From CAZART01 sp964487555 (GTDB lineage Bacteria > Bacteroidota > Rhodothermia > Rhodothermales > VXPQ01), in NCBI GenBank assembly GCA_964487555.1, contig CAZART010000004.1, positions 46,343 through 110,342 on the forward strand: a stretch of DNA of 64,000 bases, written 5' to 3'. Shown in pieces: positions 42,885 through 52,127 of this stretch (the first letter of the stretch is position 1; the number at the start of each line of letters is the position of its first letter). A program made the position numbers and the translations under genes. Below the pieces are notes generated by a model. It had not been told where the DNA came from and ran no database searches. It was given only the letters and a program-made list of their open reading frames with translations.

Positions 42885-44339
42885 TTACCCGACCCGCTCC
42901 CCGTTAATGACGACATTCTCGAAGACCAGATCCTGTACATGTTCGACAATGTTTTCGTCTTCGACGTTCTCGAAACGACAGTCGACCAGGCGAACGTCGG
43001 TGATCGGGCTGTCGGCGTAGCCGCGCAAATAAAGGGCTCGCTCGCTTCTCTCGCACGTGAGGTTCCGCACCTCGACGTGCCTGACAATCGGATCGTACGG
43101 TCCGGCATCGCCCTCCTCGTACATGAAGTTGATGCGGACGGCCGCGTCCGCGACCTGGCCGACCCTGACGTCGCGCACGTACACATGCTCCACGACGCCG
43201 CCGCGTACCGAATTCGTCTTTATACGCAGCGCGCGATCGAGGTTGGGACTGCTCATCTCACAGTTTCGTGCGAAGATATTGCGAGCCCCGCCTGAAATCT
43301 CACTGCCGATGACGACACCGCCGTGACCGTCCTTCATCGTGCAGTTCCGGATCACAACATTCTCTACCGGCGTCGCGAGGCGTCGCCCGTCTGCGTTGCG
43401 GCCGGACTTAAGGGCGATGCAGTCGTCCCCGGTATCAAAGTAGCAGTCTTCAATGAGCACGTCGCGGCACGACTCCGGATTGCATCCGTCGTTGTTCGGT
43501 CCATGGGTGTCGACGTGGACGCCGCGAACGGTGACGTTCGTACAGAGGACGGGATGAATCTCCCACATCGGCGAATTGACGATTGTCACACCCTCGACCA
43601 GAACGTTCCTGCACCGATACGGCTGGATGAAGCTGGGCCGCAGATAATCCCCCGCGCCGAAGACGCGATTCTCGACAGCCACGCCCTCTTCGACCATCTC
43701 CTGAAGCCGATCGCGAGCGGGCGTCTGCTCGGGCTCCCCTTTCGTCCATCCGTACTCCTCGCGCCCTTTCCACGGCCACCAGTAGGCGTCGTTCGCGCCG
43801 CCGTCGAGCGTGCCGGCACCCGTCACTGCTACGTTCTCCTGTTCGAAGGCGTAAATCAGCGGTGAGTAGTTCATGAGTTCCATTCCCTCCCACCGCGTAA
43901 ACACCGAGGGGAGATAGCGAGCCCGGTCGCGCATGAAACGTACCGTCGCGCCGTCGGCCAGGTGCAGATTGACATTTGACCGTAGATGGATCGGCCCCGT
44001 GAGAAAAATGCCTTCCGGCACCAGAACGCGACCTCCCCCTGCCGTGCTGCACGCTGAGACGGCACGGGCGAACGCCTCGGTAGCGTCCGTTTCGCTGTCG
44101 CCGACTGCGCCGTACTCCGTGATCAAGACGTTTCGGTCGGAAAACGAAGGCGGGCGGATCCGACCAAGAATATCGGGCACGCGGCTCCACGGGTCGTCAA
44201 CGCCGGCACGACGTAGAGGCGGGCTGCACCCTTCCAGGAGGGAGGGCCCCGCGAGGACGACACCGGTACCGAAGGCGAGGCGTTTCAGAAAGGCCCGTCG
44301 CGATTGCGTGCGTTGCCGACTACTTTTAATCGTCCGCAT
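42885..44339 (-). CDS. Polygalacturonase, GH28 family, Tat-exported lipoprotein
   Basis: 484 residues. Hydrolyses polygalacturonate. Seen: twin-arginine motif SRRAFLKR (13-20) with lipobox LLEGC (C38), indicating a folded, lipid-anchored export; right-handed helix start VLITEYGAVGDSETDATEAFARAV; and all GH28 catalytic motifs: NND (282-284), DD (305-306), GHG (338-340), RIK (372-374). ESCRDVLIEDCYFDTGDDCIALKSG is diagnostic. First gene before kduD and kduI, with a strong promoter and perfect operator just upstream. Many GH28 proteins in such clusters are exo-acting, which I cannot decide here. Confidence 0.96.
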   Translation of the reverse strand: MRTIKSSRQRTQSRRAFLKRLAFGTGVVLAGPSLLEGCSPPLRRAGVDDPWSRVPDILGRIRPPSFSDRNVLITEYGAVGDSETDATEAFARAVSACSTAGGGRVLVPEGIFLTGPIHLRSNVNLHLADGATVRFMRDRARYLPSVFTRWEGMELMNYSPLIYAFEQENVAVTGAGTLDGGANDAYWWPWKGREEYGWTKGEPEQTPARDRLQEMVEEGVAVENRVFGAGDYLRPSFIQPYRCRNVLVEGVTIVNSPMWEIHPVLCTNVTVRGVHVDTHGPNNDGCNPESCRDVLIEDCYFDTGDDCIALKSGRNADGRRLATPVENVVIRNCTMKDGHGGVVIGSEISGGARNIFARNCEMSSPNLDRALRIKTNSVRGGVVEHVYVRDVRVGQVADAAVRINFMYEEGDAGPYDPIVRHVEVRNLTCERSERALYLRGYADSPITDVRLVDCRFENVEDENIVEHVQDLVFENVVINGERVG

Positions 44340-44415
44340 TGACCTAGGTGATAGAGCGGCTCCTTACACGTCCCTTGTTCCCGGCTGCACCTCCAAACGA
44401 GCGCCGCCGTCGTTA

Positions 44416-44429
44416 CTTAACCGGTTAAG
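44416..44429. promoter_or_regulatory. Perfect LacI-type operator of GH28-kduD-kduI
   Basis: CTTAACCGGTTAAG, a perfect 14 bp palindrome directly abutting the -10 box and 77 bp upstream of the GH28 start. Confidence 0.75.
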
Positions 44430-44458
44430 ATAATAGCTGGTCTGCGTGTCTTTTGCAA
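44430..44458 (-). promoter_or_regulatory. Promoter of GH28-kduD-kduI
   Basis: On the minus strand TTGCAA (44458-44453), 17 bp, TATTAT (44435-44430), immediately followed by the palindromic operator. This is the best promoter match in the window. Confidence 0.65.
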
Positions 44459-44549
44459 GAAGGGCAGCAGGCGAAACGAAATAGCCGCCAGCGCCGGTAC
44501 CGGTACGTTTTGGGCGATCGCTCGGGGTGATCCGGTTATGCCGGAACAG

Positions 44550-45845
44550 TCAGTGGCCGAGATGCCGATCCGCGAAATCGAGATACCGCTCCCAGTCGTA
44601 GAACGTCACGTCATGTCCGCCCGGGCGAATATGGTAGCCGATCGTAGACATGACGGGCGCGTTCAACGGCGGCCATTCCGCGGCGGCGAGGCCGGCGGCA
44701 CCGAGTAGCTCGTAGACTGGAGATGCATGAAAGCCCGCCAGAAATTCTCCCCGCGGGTCGGCCCAAAGATCTTCAGAAGCACTCGCAATGTAGACGGGAC
44801 GGGGCGCCATAAGCGCGACCAACATGTGCTGATCCAGCGGAAGCTCGCCTTCATTCCCGTTGAACTGCTTAAAATTGTCGTTGAACCAGTGTGGAAAGGC
44901 GGTGTTGATGCGCTCGACCGTCTCGCCGAAGCGGCGGCGCGAGAGCGCCGCCCCACCGCAGCCGGAATTGTTCGAGACGACGAGCGCAAACCGCTCGTCG
45001 GCGGCGCCGGCCCACAGTGCGGCTTTTCCCAACCGAGAGTGTCCCAACACCGCGACGCGCTCCGCGTCGATCACCGGCTCCGTCTCAAGATAATCGAGTG
45101 CGCGGCTGAGACCCCACGCCCAGGCACCGATCGCCCCCCACTCATCGGCACGGGGCTTCGATTGCCCATCCTCATAGAAGAGCGGATGCACCCCGTTCTG
45201 GAAGCCGTCGTCAAAGTCTGGATCGAGATCGCCATAGTACGCCGTGACGAGCGCATAGCCCCTGTCGAGAATCGTCTCTACCGGCCAGCGGTTCGTCCGT
45301 GCGCCTCGTGACGCTTCGGTCGCCCGGTGGTCCTCGACGCCCACGGCATCCGAATTCATCATCCATTGATCAGGTAGATGGATGCCGGCGTCAGGATAAA
45401 TAGATTGATTGCCGAAGAAATTGAGCCCCAGGAAGGCCGGCACCGGCTCCCTAAGCCCATTCGGCGTATAAATCAGAAGATCGAGACGCGGTCGGTCGCT
45501 TCCTTCTTTGAAGTAGACCGACACCTGTTTCCGCGTGGCGGCGCCGTCGAACGCCGCATTATCAAGCTCGGTAACCTCGTAATGCACGTAGGGAGGCGGG
45601 CCCGGCATGCGACCATACACGTGCTCCTCGAACATCGCCAGGATTTCCGGACGGCGCTGCCGAACCCACTCATCGGCGCTTCGGACCGGGGAGCCGTCCC
45701 GCATGACGAGCGGATCAGGCAAATCATAGTCCGGCACCTTCGACTCGTCGTAATTATAGCCGGCGGGCTGGCCGTACACTGCATCGAAACCCGACATGAG
45801 AATCATGATTGTGGCAACGCATGTGCATTTTGCACGCATGGTCAT
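44550..45845 (-). CDS. Glucuronoyl-esterase-like protein, CE15 family
   Basis: 431 residues from ATG 45845 (signal peptide MTMRAKCTCVATIMILMSGFDAVYGQ). An alpha/beta hydrolase: nucleophile motif GHSRLGK with S270, acid/oxyanion region near NNSGCGGAALSRR, and C-terminal GGHDVTF with H411. This matches bacterial CE15, whose characterised members cleave esters of 4-O-methyl-glucuronate; in pectin loci they may act on uronate methyl esters (inferred). The ATG overlaps the DUF89 gene stop by 4 bp (ATGA, 45842-45845). No lipobox or T9SS tail, so probably periplasmic. Confidence 0.85.
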   Translation of the reverse strand: MTMRAKCTCVATIMILMSGFDAVYGQPAGYNYDESKVPDYDLPDPLVMRDGSPVRSADEWVRQRRPEILAMFEEHVYGRMPGPPPYVHYEVTELDNAAFDGAATRKQVSVYFKEGSDRPRLDLLIYTPNGLREPVPAFLGLNFFGNQSIYPDAGIHLPDQWMMNSDAVGVEDHRATEASRGARTNRWPVETILDRGYALVTAYYGDLDPDFDDGFQNGVHPLFYEDGQSKPRADEWGAIGAWAWGLSRALDYLETEPVIDAERVAVLGHSRLGKAALWAGAADERFALVVSNNSGCGGAALSRRRFGETVERINTAFPHWFNDNFKQFNGNEGELPLDQHMLVALMAPRPVYIASASEDLWADPRGEFLAGFHASPVYELLGAAGLAAAEWPPLNAPVMSTIGYHIRPGGHDVTFYDWERYLDFADRHLGH

Positions 45846-47056
45846 ATCGACTTGAGTTGAATCACTCCGTAGGTGCCGTTCGTCCGCCAATCCGGTTCTC
45901 CGGCATCGAGCCGGCTCCGTAGGTCGGCGGCTACCCCCACTAGAGTATCGCTCTTGAGCGTTCGCAGCACAAGAAGCGCCCCCGGAAAATTAGCCGCCGC
46001 ATCGGTAAGCGTGGCGTCCGCCGGCCACAGGGCGTCGTTCGTCACGCGCCGGTAATTAACGTCGCCCTTCGCGACGACGAGCGATGCATTCGCGAAGGAG
46101 TCGTAGATCCCGAGCGGCAGCTCCCACCAGCGTCCGTCGGTGTTCCAGAAGAAATCAGGTACGATCCGCAGACGTCTGTCGTCGGCCTTTTCTCTGAAAC
46201 GGTGAGCGAGGGCAGCGGCGCCGCCTCCACGGTCTGATAATGCGTCCAGCATCCGGTGCACGTCGGCTACCACGACGTCGCTTACCAGCACCGGGTGCAT
46301 CTTTACGTGAAGCACGATCCGCCTCGCGAGGCCTTCCTCAAGAAGGAGATCCGCCAGCACGAAGTCGACCGCCTGCTCCGTACCGGCATTGTCCATGATG
46401 ACGTGCACGGTGCCCGGTTCGCGACGAAGCAGCACGTCCACGGCCGCCAGGCTGTCGTCTACGAGAAGGTGCTCGTCACGCGCCTCCGTGCCCTTCGCGG
46501 CTACATCCGACAGGCTAAGATCGATGCGGTTGCCCCAAAGTGTATACTTGAGGATTCGAGCGGCACGCTCACGGAGGGGGCCGTCGACTTGCTGCACCTC
46601 CTCGAGGAGCTTCCACAGTGCGTCGGACGCGAGTTCCTCTTCCTTAAAGGGGGCGAACGGATCGCGTAGCGTCGCCCAATAACCGACCGCCTCCATGATC
46701 AGCCGATACGAGAGCATTTCGGCAAAGAACCACTCCGTCCCAAGCCACGTTTCCCCTTCAAAAGCGCCAAAACGCGCCGCCCAGACATCGTAGTCCGGAG
46801 CCGGCGCCTCAAAAAGCCTGATCGATTCATTTCCCGCGATTTCATCGCGGAGACGCGTCAAACGATCAACGACGGCGGCGGAATAGCCGGCATTCCGCTC
46901 AATTACCTCGTCGATAATCCCGGGAATCCGGACGGCCATCGAGTGACGAGCGAATGCATTGCTCCCGTCCGTCTTCAATGGCGCGGGCCTGTCGGAATCC
47001 TCGTCGACTCGCCTCATTGCGCACGGGTCGTTCTGATGATTGTCACCTCTCCCCAT
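45842..47056 (-). CDS. Damage-control phosphatase ARMT1-like (DUF89)
   Basis: 404 residues. Seen: WLGTEWFFAEMLSYRLIMEAVGYW, LWGNRIDLSLS, MDNAGTEQAVDFVLADLLLE, HVKMHPVLVSDV, IVPDFFWNTDGRWWELP and VVAKGDVNYRRVTNDALWP, the metal-binding and active-site motifs of DUF89/ARMT1 damage-control phosphatases. Characterised members remove harmful sugar phosphates such as fructose-1-phosphate. The N-terminal ~13 residues may not be translated (an in-frame ATG at 47017 is an alternative). Translationally coupled to the CE15 esterase (4 bp overlap) and 27 bp downstream of a TonB receptor gene. Unusual partners for this family. Confidence 0.88.
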   Translation of the reverse strand: MGRGDNHQNDPCAMRRVDEDSDRPAPLKTDGSNAFARHSMAVRIPGIIDEVIERNAGYSAAVVDRLTRLRDEIAGNESIRLFEAPAPDYDVWAARFGAFEGETWLGTEWFFAEMLSYRLIMEAVGYWATLRDPFAPFKEEELASDALWKLLEEVQQVDGPLRERAARILKYTLWGNRIDLSLSDVAAKGTEARDEHLLVDDSLAAVDVLLRREPGTVHVIMDNAGTEQAVDFVLADLLLEEGLARRIVLHVKMHPVLVSDVVVADVHRMLDALSDRGGGAAALAHRFREKADDRRLRIVPDFFWNTDGRWWELPLGIYDSFANASLVVAKGDVNYRRVTNDALWPADATLTDAAANFPGALLVLRTLKSDTLVGVAADLRSRLDAGEPDWRTNGTYGVIQLKSI

Positions 47057-47083
47057 CCGGGCGGTGCCCTGAAGATCGACGAA

Positions 47084-49573
47084 TCACTGCATGTTTTCCA
47101 TGCCCTCACCGTTCCCCTCACCGCCCTCGAACTCCCCGCGCCTGCGACGCTCCTCCTGCCGGTTGCCAAAATTGTACGTAAAAGTCAGCGAAACCTGCCG
47201 CGAATCCCAGCTGCGGAACGACCGCTGGAGGAAGCGCTCATCCTCACGCTGGATACGAAAGCCCGACACGTCGAACGGGTCGCTCAACCGCACGCTGAGA
47301 TTGGCTTTGCGATTGAAGAGCTGCTGCCGGATCGCGAGGTTGGTGCGCGAGAAGGAACCGATTCGTCCGTTCTCGATGTCCATCGGCGCACGGTAGAAGT
47401 AGGAGAGCTGCAGCGCCAATCCCGACCCGAGATTGATCATGCCGTTGCCCCGAGCCGACCAGCCGAGCGCATCGTTGCCCAGATCGCTCTCGACGTTGGA
47501 ACCATCGGTTACCACGCGGTACGCGTTGAAGTTCGCATTCAGATTGATCCATTCACCTAAACGAAGCGAGCCGTTCAATTCCGCCCCCCACGAATCGCTC
47601 GTGTCGAAGTTCTCGAACGTGACGATCGACACGCCGTCGTCCGTCAAATTCTGGTGCCAGCTGATCTCATCGACCGTCCGTCGAAAATATGGGCTGATCG
47701 AAAGCGTGGCGGCACCCGTAAACTGAACGTAGCTCACTTCGAACGCGTGCGTGTATTCCGGAGTCAGGTACGGATTTCCAACCCGCCGAAAGAGGGGATC
47801 CTCGAAGTCATCGAACGGGTTCATCTGCCACGTGTTGGGACGTCTGACGCGCTTGCTATAAGCCAGGCGAATCTGCTTCCGACCCTCGTTCCCTTCCTGC
47901 AGGGCGTAGCTCAGATGCGCACTGGGGAAGATGCTGAAGTAGCTATTGTTGAACGTCTCGTTTGTAGTCGTCAGATCGAACGTCGTGTACGCCTGCTCCA
48001 TCCGAACACCCACCTGCGCACCGAATCGGCCAAGCTCCTGGCTGCCCATTACATAGGCTGCATTTATCACTTCGTCGTAAATGAACGAGTTGTTCAACGA
48101 TACGTCGGGGACATATCCGCCGGCCTCGTGATCGAACGACTCCGAATAGAAGCTGTTGTCCAGGCTCTCGAAATCGCCCTTGTAGCCGGCTTCCAGCTTG
48201 CCGTTACCCAGCGGCCGAATGTAATCCACCTTGGCCGAGATCTCCATGTTCTTTTCGTCCTGCTCTACGGCCTGCAGCTCCGGCGTCTGATCGGCGGGAT
48301 CACCCGACATCGTTAGATCCTGCTGCTCATAGATCGACTCGTCGCTTTCGGTCTCGTGTTCGAACTGCACCTCGGCCGAGAGCTCATTGCTACCCGGGTC
48401 AACGATTCGCTGAAAACTTAGGCGCTGATCGAAATTCAGATCGAACCGATCCGAGCCGGTCTCACGGCGATACCGTCGGATAAGGTCTTCATTGGCATCC
48501 GTGACCCGATACGCCACGAGGCCGTTTGAATTACCCGTTCTCCGGCTGACCATGGACGAATACGACAGCGTGCTGTTCTTGCTGAGCGAGTAATCCACGT
48601 TGCCGTTCACGGTATGCGAAAAGCCGCCGCGCTCGCCGAGATCGTCCTGGCTCAGCGCCGTCGTCGGGTCTTCAAACTTGTTGAGACGGAACCGGTCACC
48701 TTCGGAGTCGCGCGTCCGGCGACGAAAGCTGTAGTTGACGAATGAATTCCAGTTGCCCCTCTGATAATTTAGCAGACTCGAGGCGTTGTATTCGGACTGC
48801 GTGCTGCCGCCGACCGTCGCGCTACCGCCGAACCCTCGGTCCTGATCCTGGCGAAGAACGATGTTTAGGATGCCCGACATGCCCTCCGGCTCGTAGCGGG
48901 CCGATGGATTCGGAATGACCTCAACCCGTTCCAGCGCACTAGACGGCAGTCCCTGAAGGAAACTGGCAAGCGCCTCGCCACTCATAGACGTCGGCTTGCC
49001 ATTGATGTGGATGGCGACATTTTGGCTGCCGCGCAAGCTGATGTTGCCGTCGATGTCCACTTCAACGGACGGAATGTTCTCCAGCACGTCGGTCGCCGAC
49101 CCGCCGACGCTCACGAGTTGCTCGCGCGTGTTGTAGACGGTCTTGTCAATGCCGACCTCCATAAAGTCGCGTTCTTCCTCGACCAGAACCTCATCGAGCT
49201 GTTCCGTATCGGATACGAGGCGAACACGGCCTACATCCGCCGTCATATTCCCGCGGCCGAGCGTGACGTCGTCGATCGTAGTCGTCTCGAAGCCGACGAA
49301 ACTGATCTTGACGTAATACTCGTCCGGCCGAAGGCCCTCGATTTCGAATTCGCCCTCGGCACCCGTAATTGTGCCGGTAGCGAGCGACGAATCGGCGCTT
49401 CGCCAGACGGCGACGGTGGCGGATTCTATGGCGTCTCCCGTGCCGTCGTCGACCACAATCCCGGAAATGGTGCCGCCCGTTCCGCCGCGCTGCTGCGCGA
49501 GTGCATCAATTGGAATTGATGTGGCCCCGGCGGCCAGAAGAAGGGCGAGCGCTAAGCTGAAAAGTCTGTCCAT
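47084..49573 (-). CDS. TonB-dependent outer-membrane receptor (beta-barrel, CarboxypepD_reg type)
   Basis: 829 residues from ATG 49573, which starts signal peptide MDRLFSLALALLLAAGA. Then a carboxypeptidase-regulatory domain (GTISGIVVDDGTGDAIESATVAVW), a plug with TDVLENIPSVEVDIDGNISLRGS and VAIHINGKPTSMSGEALASFLQGLP, and a barrel of the outer-membrane family OMP_b-brl_3 (RVRRPNTWQMNPFDDFEDPLFRRVGNPYLTPEYTHAFEVSYVQF). The C-terminus has an unusual charged Glu/Arg/Gly-rich tail after the last strand. The ligand is unknown; co-transcription with DUF89 and CE15 suggests a uronate or sugar ester. Second TonB receptor of the sugar region. Confidence 0.88.
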   Translation of the reverse strand: MDRLFSLALALLLAAGATSIPIDALAQQRGGTGGTISGIVVDDGTGDAIESATVAVWRSADSSLATGTITGAEGEFEIEGLRPDEYYVKISFVGFETTTIDDVTLGRGNMTADVGRVRLVSDTEQLDEVLVEEERDFMEVGIDKTVYNTREQLVSVGGSATDVLENIPSVEVDIDGNISLRGSQNVAIHINGKPTSMSGEALASFLQGLPSSALERVEVIPNPSARYEPEGMSGILNIVLRQDQDRGFGGSATVGGSTQSEYNASSLLNYQRGNWNSFVNYSFRRRTRDSEGDRFRLNKFEDPTTALSQDDLGERGGFSHTVNGNVDYSLSKNSTLSYSSMVSRRTGNSNGLVAYRVTDANEDLIRRYRRETGSDRFDLNFDQRLSFQRIVDPGSNELSAEVQFEHETESDESIYEQQDLTMSGDPADQTPELQAVEQDEKNMEISAKVDYIRPLGNGKLEAGYKGDFESLDNSFYSESFDHEAGGYVPDVSLNNSFIYDEVINAAYVMGSQELGRFGAQVGVRMEQAYTTFDLTTTNETFNNSYFSIFPSAHLSYALQEGNEGRKQIRLAYSKRVRRPNTWQMNPFDDFEDPLFRRVGNPYLTPEYTHAFEVSYVQFTGAATLSISPYFRRTVDEISWHQNLTDDGVSIVTFENFDTSDSWGAELNGSLRLGEWINLNANFNAYRVVTDGSNVESDLGNDALGWSARGNGMINLGSGLALQLSYFYRAPMDIENGRIGSFSRTNLAIRQQLFNRKANLSVRLSDPFDVSGFRIQREDERFLQRSFRSWDSRQVSLTFTYNFGNRQEERRRRGEFEGGEGNGEGMENMQ

Positions 49574-49858
49574 GTATATCGTCGCAGTGAATTCGTTTTG
49601 CGGGGTCCGTACGTCCATCCCCTCCTTATACGTCGCCATGGGCCACGCTTCCTTACGGGGATCGGCCATGCATTCATCCGTTCAATTGACGCGGCCGGTT
49701 GCAGATTCGGATATTGAGATGGATTGCACATACGTGACACGGACTGCACGAACGGGCGCTTCCGATCCGCCCACGACGATGACTTGATTGTTCGTGCCAA
49801 TGCTAACTACCATTCAGGGGAATTCGTCCAGGTTCGCTAAAAACGGAAGGTATCGACC

Positions 49859-51007
49859 ATGAGCACACCCGCAAACAATCAGGGCTCGGGCGTTCACACG
49901 CGTCGTGAATTCCTCACGGACGCCGCGAGGCTGACGGGAGGGGCCGTGCTGGCCGGCACACTGTTCGGCGGTTCACCGGCACGCGCCTCCGCGGCTCGGC
50001 GCTTGGCGTATCGCGAGCAGCAACTCGGCGTGGCGCTGGTAGGCCTCGGCAACTACGCCACAGGCCAGCTCGCGCCCGCCCTCCAGGAGACACAGCATTG
50101 CCGTCTGTCCGGAATCGTAACCGGCACACCGTCGAAGGCCGAAGCCTGGAAGGAGAAGTACGCTATTCCCGAGAAGAACGTGTACAATTACGAGACCTTT
50201 GACCGGATCGCCGACAACCCGGAGATCGACATCATCTATGTGGTCCTGCCCAACAGCATGCACGCCGAGTATGCGATCAGAGCTGCGCAAGCCGGCAAGC
50301 ACGTGATCAGCGAAAAGCCGATGGCGACTTCCGTCCGCGACTGCGAGCGGATGATCGAGGCCTGCCGCGAGGCCGGCGTGAAGCTGTCCGTCGGCTACCG
50401 CCTCCATTTTGATCCCTTCCACCAGGAAATCATGCGCCTCGGCCAGGATGAGGTGTTCGGCCCCGTAACGGCCGTGGAGGGGAGCTTCTCGTTCACGTAC
50501 CGCGCTACCGAGGCGTGGCGATTCAGCAAGGAGATGGCGGGCGGCGGCGCTCTGCTGGATGTCGGCATCTATGCGATCAACGGAGCCCGCTACGTAATCG
50601 GCGAAGAGCCGGTTGCGCTGCGTGCGCAAGCCTTCAACACGCGCCCGGACATCTTTACCGACATTTACGAGACGATCCTCTGGCAGATGGATTTCCCCGG
50701 CGGCGCGGTATCCACGCACAGCACGTCGTACTCCGGCAGCATCAATCGTCTCTACATGATGTCCGAACGCGGCTGGGCGGAGATTGACCCGTCCTACCAT
50801 TACGGCCAGCGCACCGGCCGTACAAGCGAGGGACCGATGGATTTTCCCGAAGTCTACGAACAGGTCTTTCAGATGGATGACTTTGCCCGATGCATCATGG
50901 AAGACCGCGAAAGCCGCGTATCGGGCGAGGAGGGCCTGCGAGACATGCGAGTGATAGAGGCGATATACCGCTCAATCGATGCAGGAAGCGAACGGGTCGA
51001 CGTGTAG
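49859..51007 (+). CDS. Gfo/Idh/MocA-family oxidoreductase, Tat-exported
   Basis: 382 residues. NAD(P)-dependent sugar oxidoreductase resembling glucose-fructose oxidoreductase. Seen: Tat signal TRREFLTDAARLTGGAVLAGTLFGG; LGVALVGLGNYATGQLAPAL (Rossmann); ISEKPMATSVRDCERMIEACREAGV (EKP motif); GGALLDVGIYAINGARYVIGEEP. GAAGG 7 bp before the ATG is a good ribosome-binding site. Exported members hold their cofactor tightly. Convergent with the isomerase gene at 51026 and divergent from the TonB receptor at 49573; the 285 bp between them show no recognisable element beyond possible promoters. Confidence 0.9.
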   Translation: MSTPANNQGSGVHTRREFLTDAARLTGGAVLAGTLFGGSPARASAARRLAYREQQLGVALVGLGNYATGQLAPALQETQHCRLSGIVTGTPSKAEAWKEKYAIPEKNVYNYETFDRIADNPEIDIIYVVLPNSMHAEYAIRAAQAGKHVISEKPMATSVRDCERMIEACREAGVKLSVGYRLHFDPFHQEIMRLGQDEVFGPVTAVEGSFSFTYRATEAWRFSKEMAGGGALLDVGIYAINGARYVIGEEPVALRAQAFNTRPDIFTDIYETILWQMDFPGGAVSTHSTSYSGSINRLYMMSERGWAEIDPSYHYGQRTGRTSEGPMDFPEVYEQVFQMDDFARCIMEDRESRVSGEEGLRDMRVIEAIYRSIDAGSERVDV

Positions 51008-51025
51008 CCGTGTTGGCGGATCACC

Positions 51026-51940
51026 CTACTTGGGATCCACGGACACATAGGCATCAATCACAGCTTGCTCTCCTTCCGTTCCGGGTTTTGCGTTGCCGTG
51101 TTCCATGCCGAGAATACCGTCGTACCCCTTCTGATGGATGTGCGCGAACACATTTGCGTAATTGATCTCCCCCGTCGTCGGCTCTTTTCGGCCCGGATTA
51201 TCGCCGATCTGAAAGTACGCGATTTCATCCCACGTCTTGTCGATATTCGGGATGAGATTCCCTTCCGAGATCTGCTGGTGGTAGATGTCGAACAGGATTT
51301 TGCACGAAGGGCTGTCGACGGCCCGGCATATCATATAAGCCTGCGGTGATTCGCTTAAGAACTGCCCGGCGTGATTGGTCCACCAGTTCAACGGCTCGAG
51401 CACCATCACCAGTCCGTGGGGCTCGAGGATCTCGGCGGCCTGCCGCAGCGCTTCGACCACATTCACGGTCTGATACGCCATCTCCTTCCGCAAATCGACG
51501 TGGCCGGGCACTACCGTCATCCACGTTGCGCCAACACGCCTGGCTACCTCCACGGATTCACGGATTTCATGCACGAACTGCTCGCGCTTCTCCGGGTCGC
51601 CCGACGCCAGATTGGGCTGCTGCCAGTCGATACTGTGCGCCACAAAGACACCCATCCTCATGCCCAGCCGCGCCATCTCGGCCCCGATCTTCTCCTGAAC
51701 ATCCACCGGCCGCCCCTTCATGCCGTTATCTTCGAGCGATCGAAACCCGACGTCCGCCATGTATTTGATCTGATCGATCAGATCCCCACCAGCATGCTGC
51801 TCAAACATCCCGAAGTGCGGAGCATAATCCAGCGTGAATGAATGCATCGGTGCCGACCCCCCCGAGACGGAAACCTTCCCCAGCGCCGACGATGCCACGC
51901 CGGCCGCGGCTAATGACGCGACAAATTTACGACGATTCAT
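51026..51940 (-). CDS. Sugar isomerase/hydroxypyruvate-isomerase-like TIM-barrel protein, Tat-exported
   Basis: 304 residues. Seen: N-terminal MNRRKFVASLAAAGVASSALG (Tat-like), FTLDYAPHFGMFEQHAGGD, VVPGHVDLRKEMAYQTVNVVEALRQAAEILEPHGLVMVLEPLN (Glu metal ligand), ILFDIYHQQISEGNL (Asp/His), YFQIGDNPGRKEPTTGEINY, and GILGMEHGNAKPGTEGE. These match the AP-endonuclease-2-like TIM-barrel family annotated hydroxypyruvate isomerase; sugar specificity varies and cannot be deduced. Convergent with the oxidoreductase gene at 51007; may cooperate with the Gfo/Idh/MocA protein encoded upstream at 53438. Confidence 0.85.
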   Translation of the reverse strand: MNRRKFVASLAAAGVASSALGKVSVSGGSAPMHSFTLDYAPHFGMFEQHAGGDLIDQIKYMADVGFRSLEDNGMKGRPVDVQEKIGAEMARLGMRMGVFVAHSIDWQQPNLASGDPEKREQFVHEIRESVEVARRVGATWMTVVPGHVDLRKEMAYQTVNVVEALRQAAEILEPHGLVMVLEPLNWWTNHAGQFLSESPQAYMICRAVDSPSCKILFDIYHQQISEGNLIPNIDKTWDEIAYFQIGDNPGRKEPTTGEINYANVFAHIHQKGYDGILGMEHGNAKPGTEGEQAVIDAYVSVDPK

Positions 51941-52079
51941 ATCTGGTATGATTTAGCGTGTACCCTCGAGATCGTGACTGAGCATGCTTCGTAGCGAACG
52001 GATCTGAAAGGTATTCGCCGGCGCGTCGCCTTTGAAGGTCGCCGGCACACGCCGCTAACTTACACACGCGGGGCGCTCT

Positions 52080-52127
52080 GCCCAATCCCTAATTCGAGGC
52101 GTGGCCCAATCCCTAATTTGAAGCCTG
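52080..52127. repeat. 24 bp direct repeat duplicating the 3' end of the oxidoreductase gene
   Basis: Copies at 52080-52103 and 52104-52127 differ at 4 positions. The copy within the gene holds the last codons QASN and the stop; the second copy, just past the stop, would read HASN-stop in the same frame. A local tandem duplication. Confidence 0.85.
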
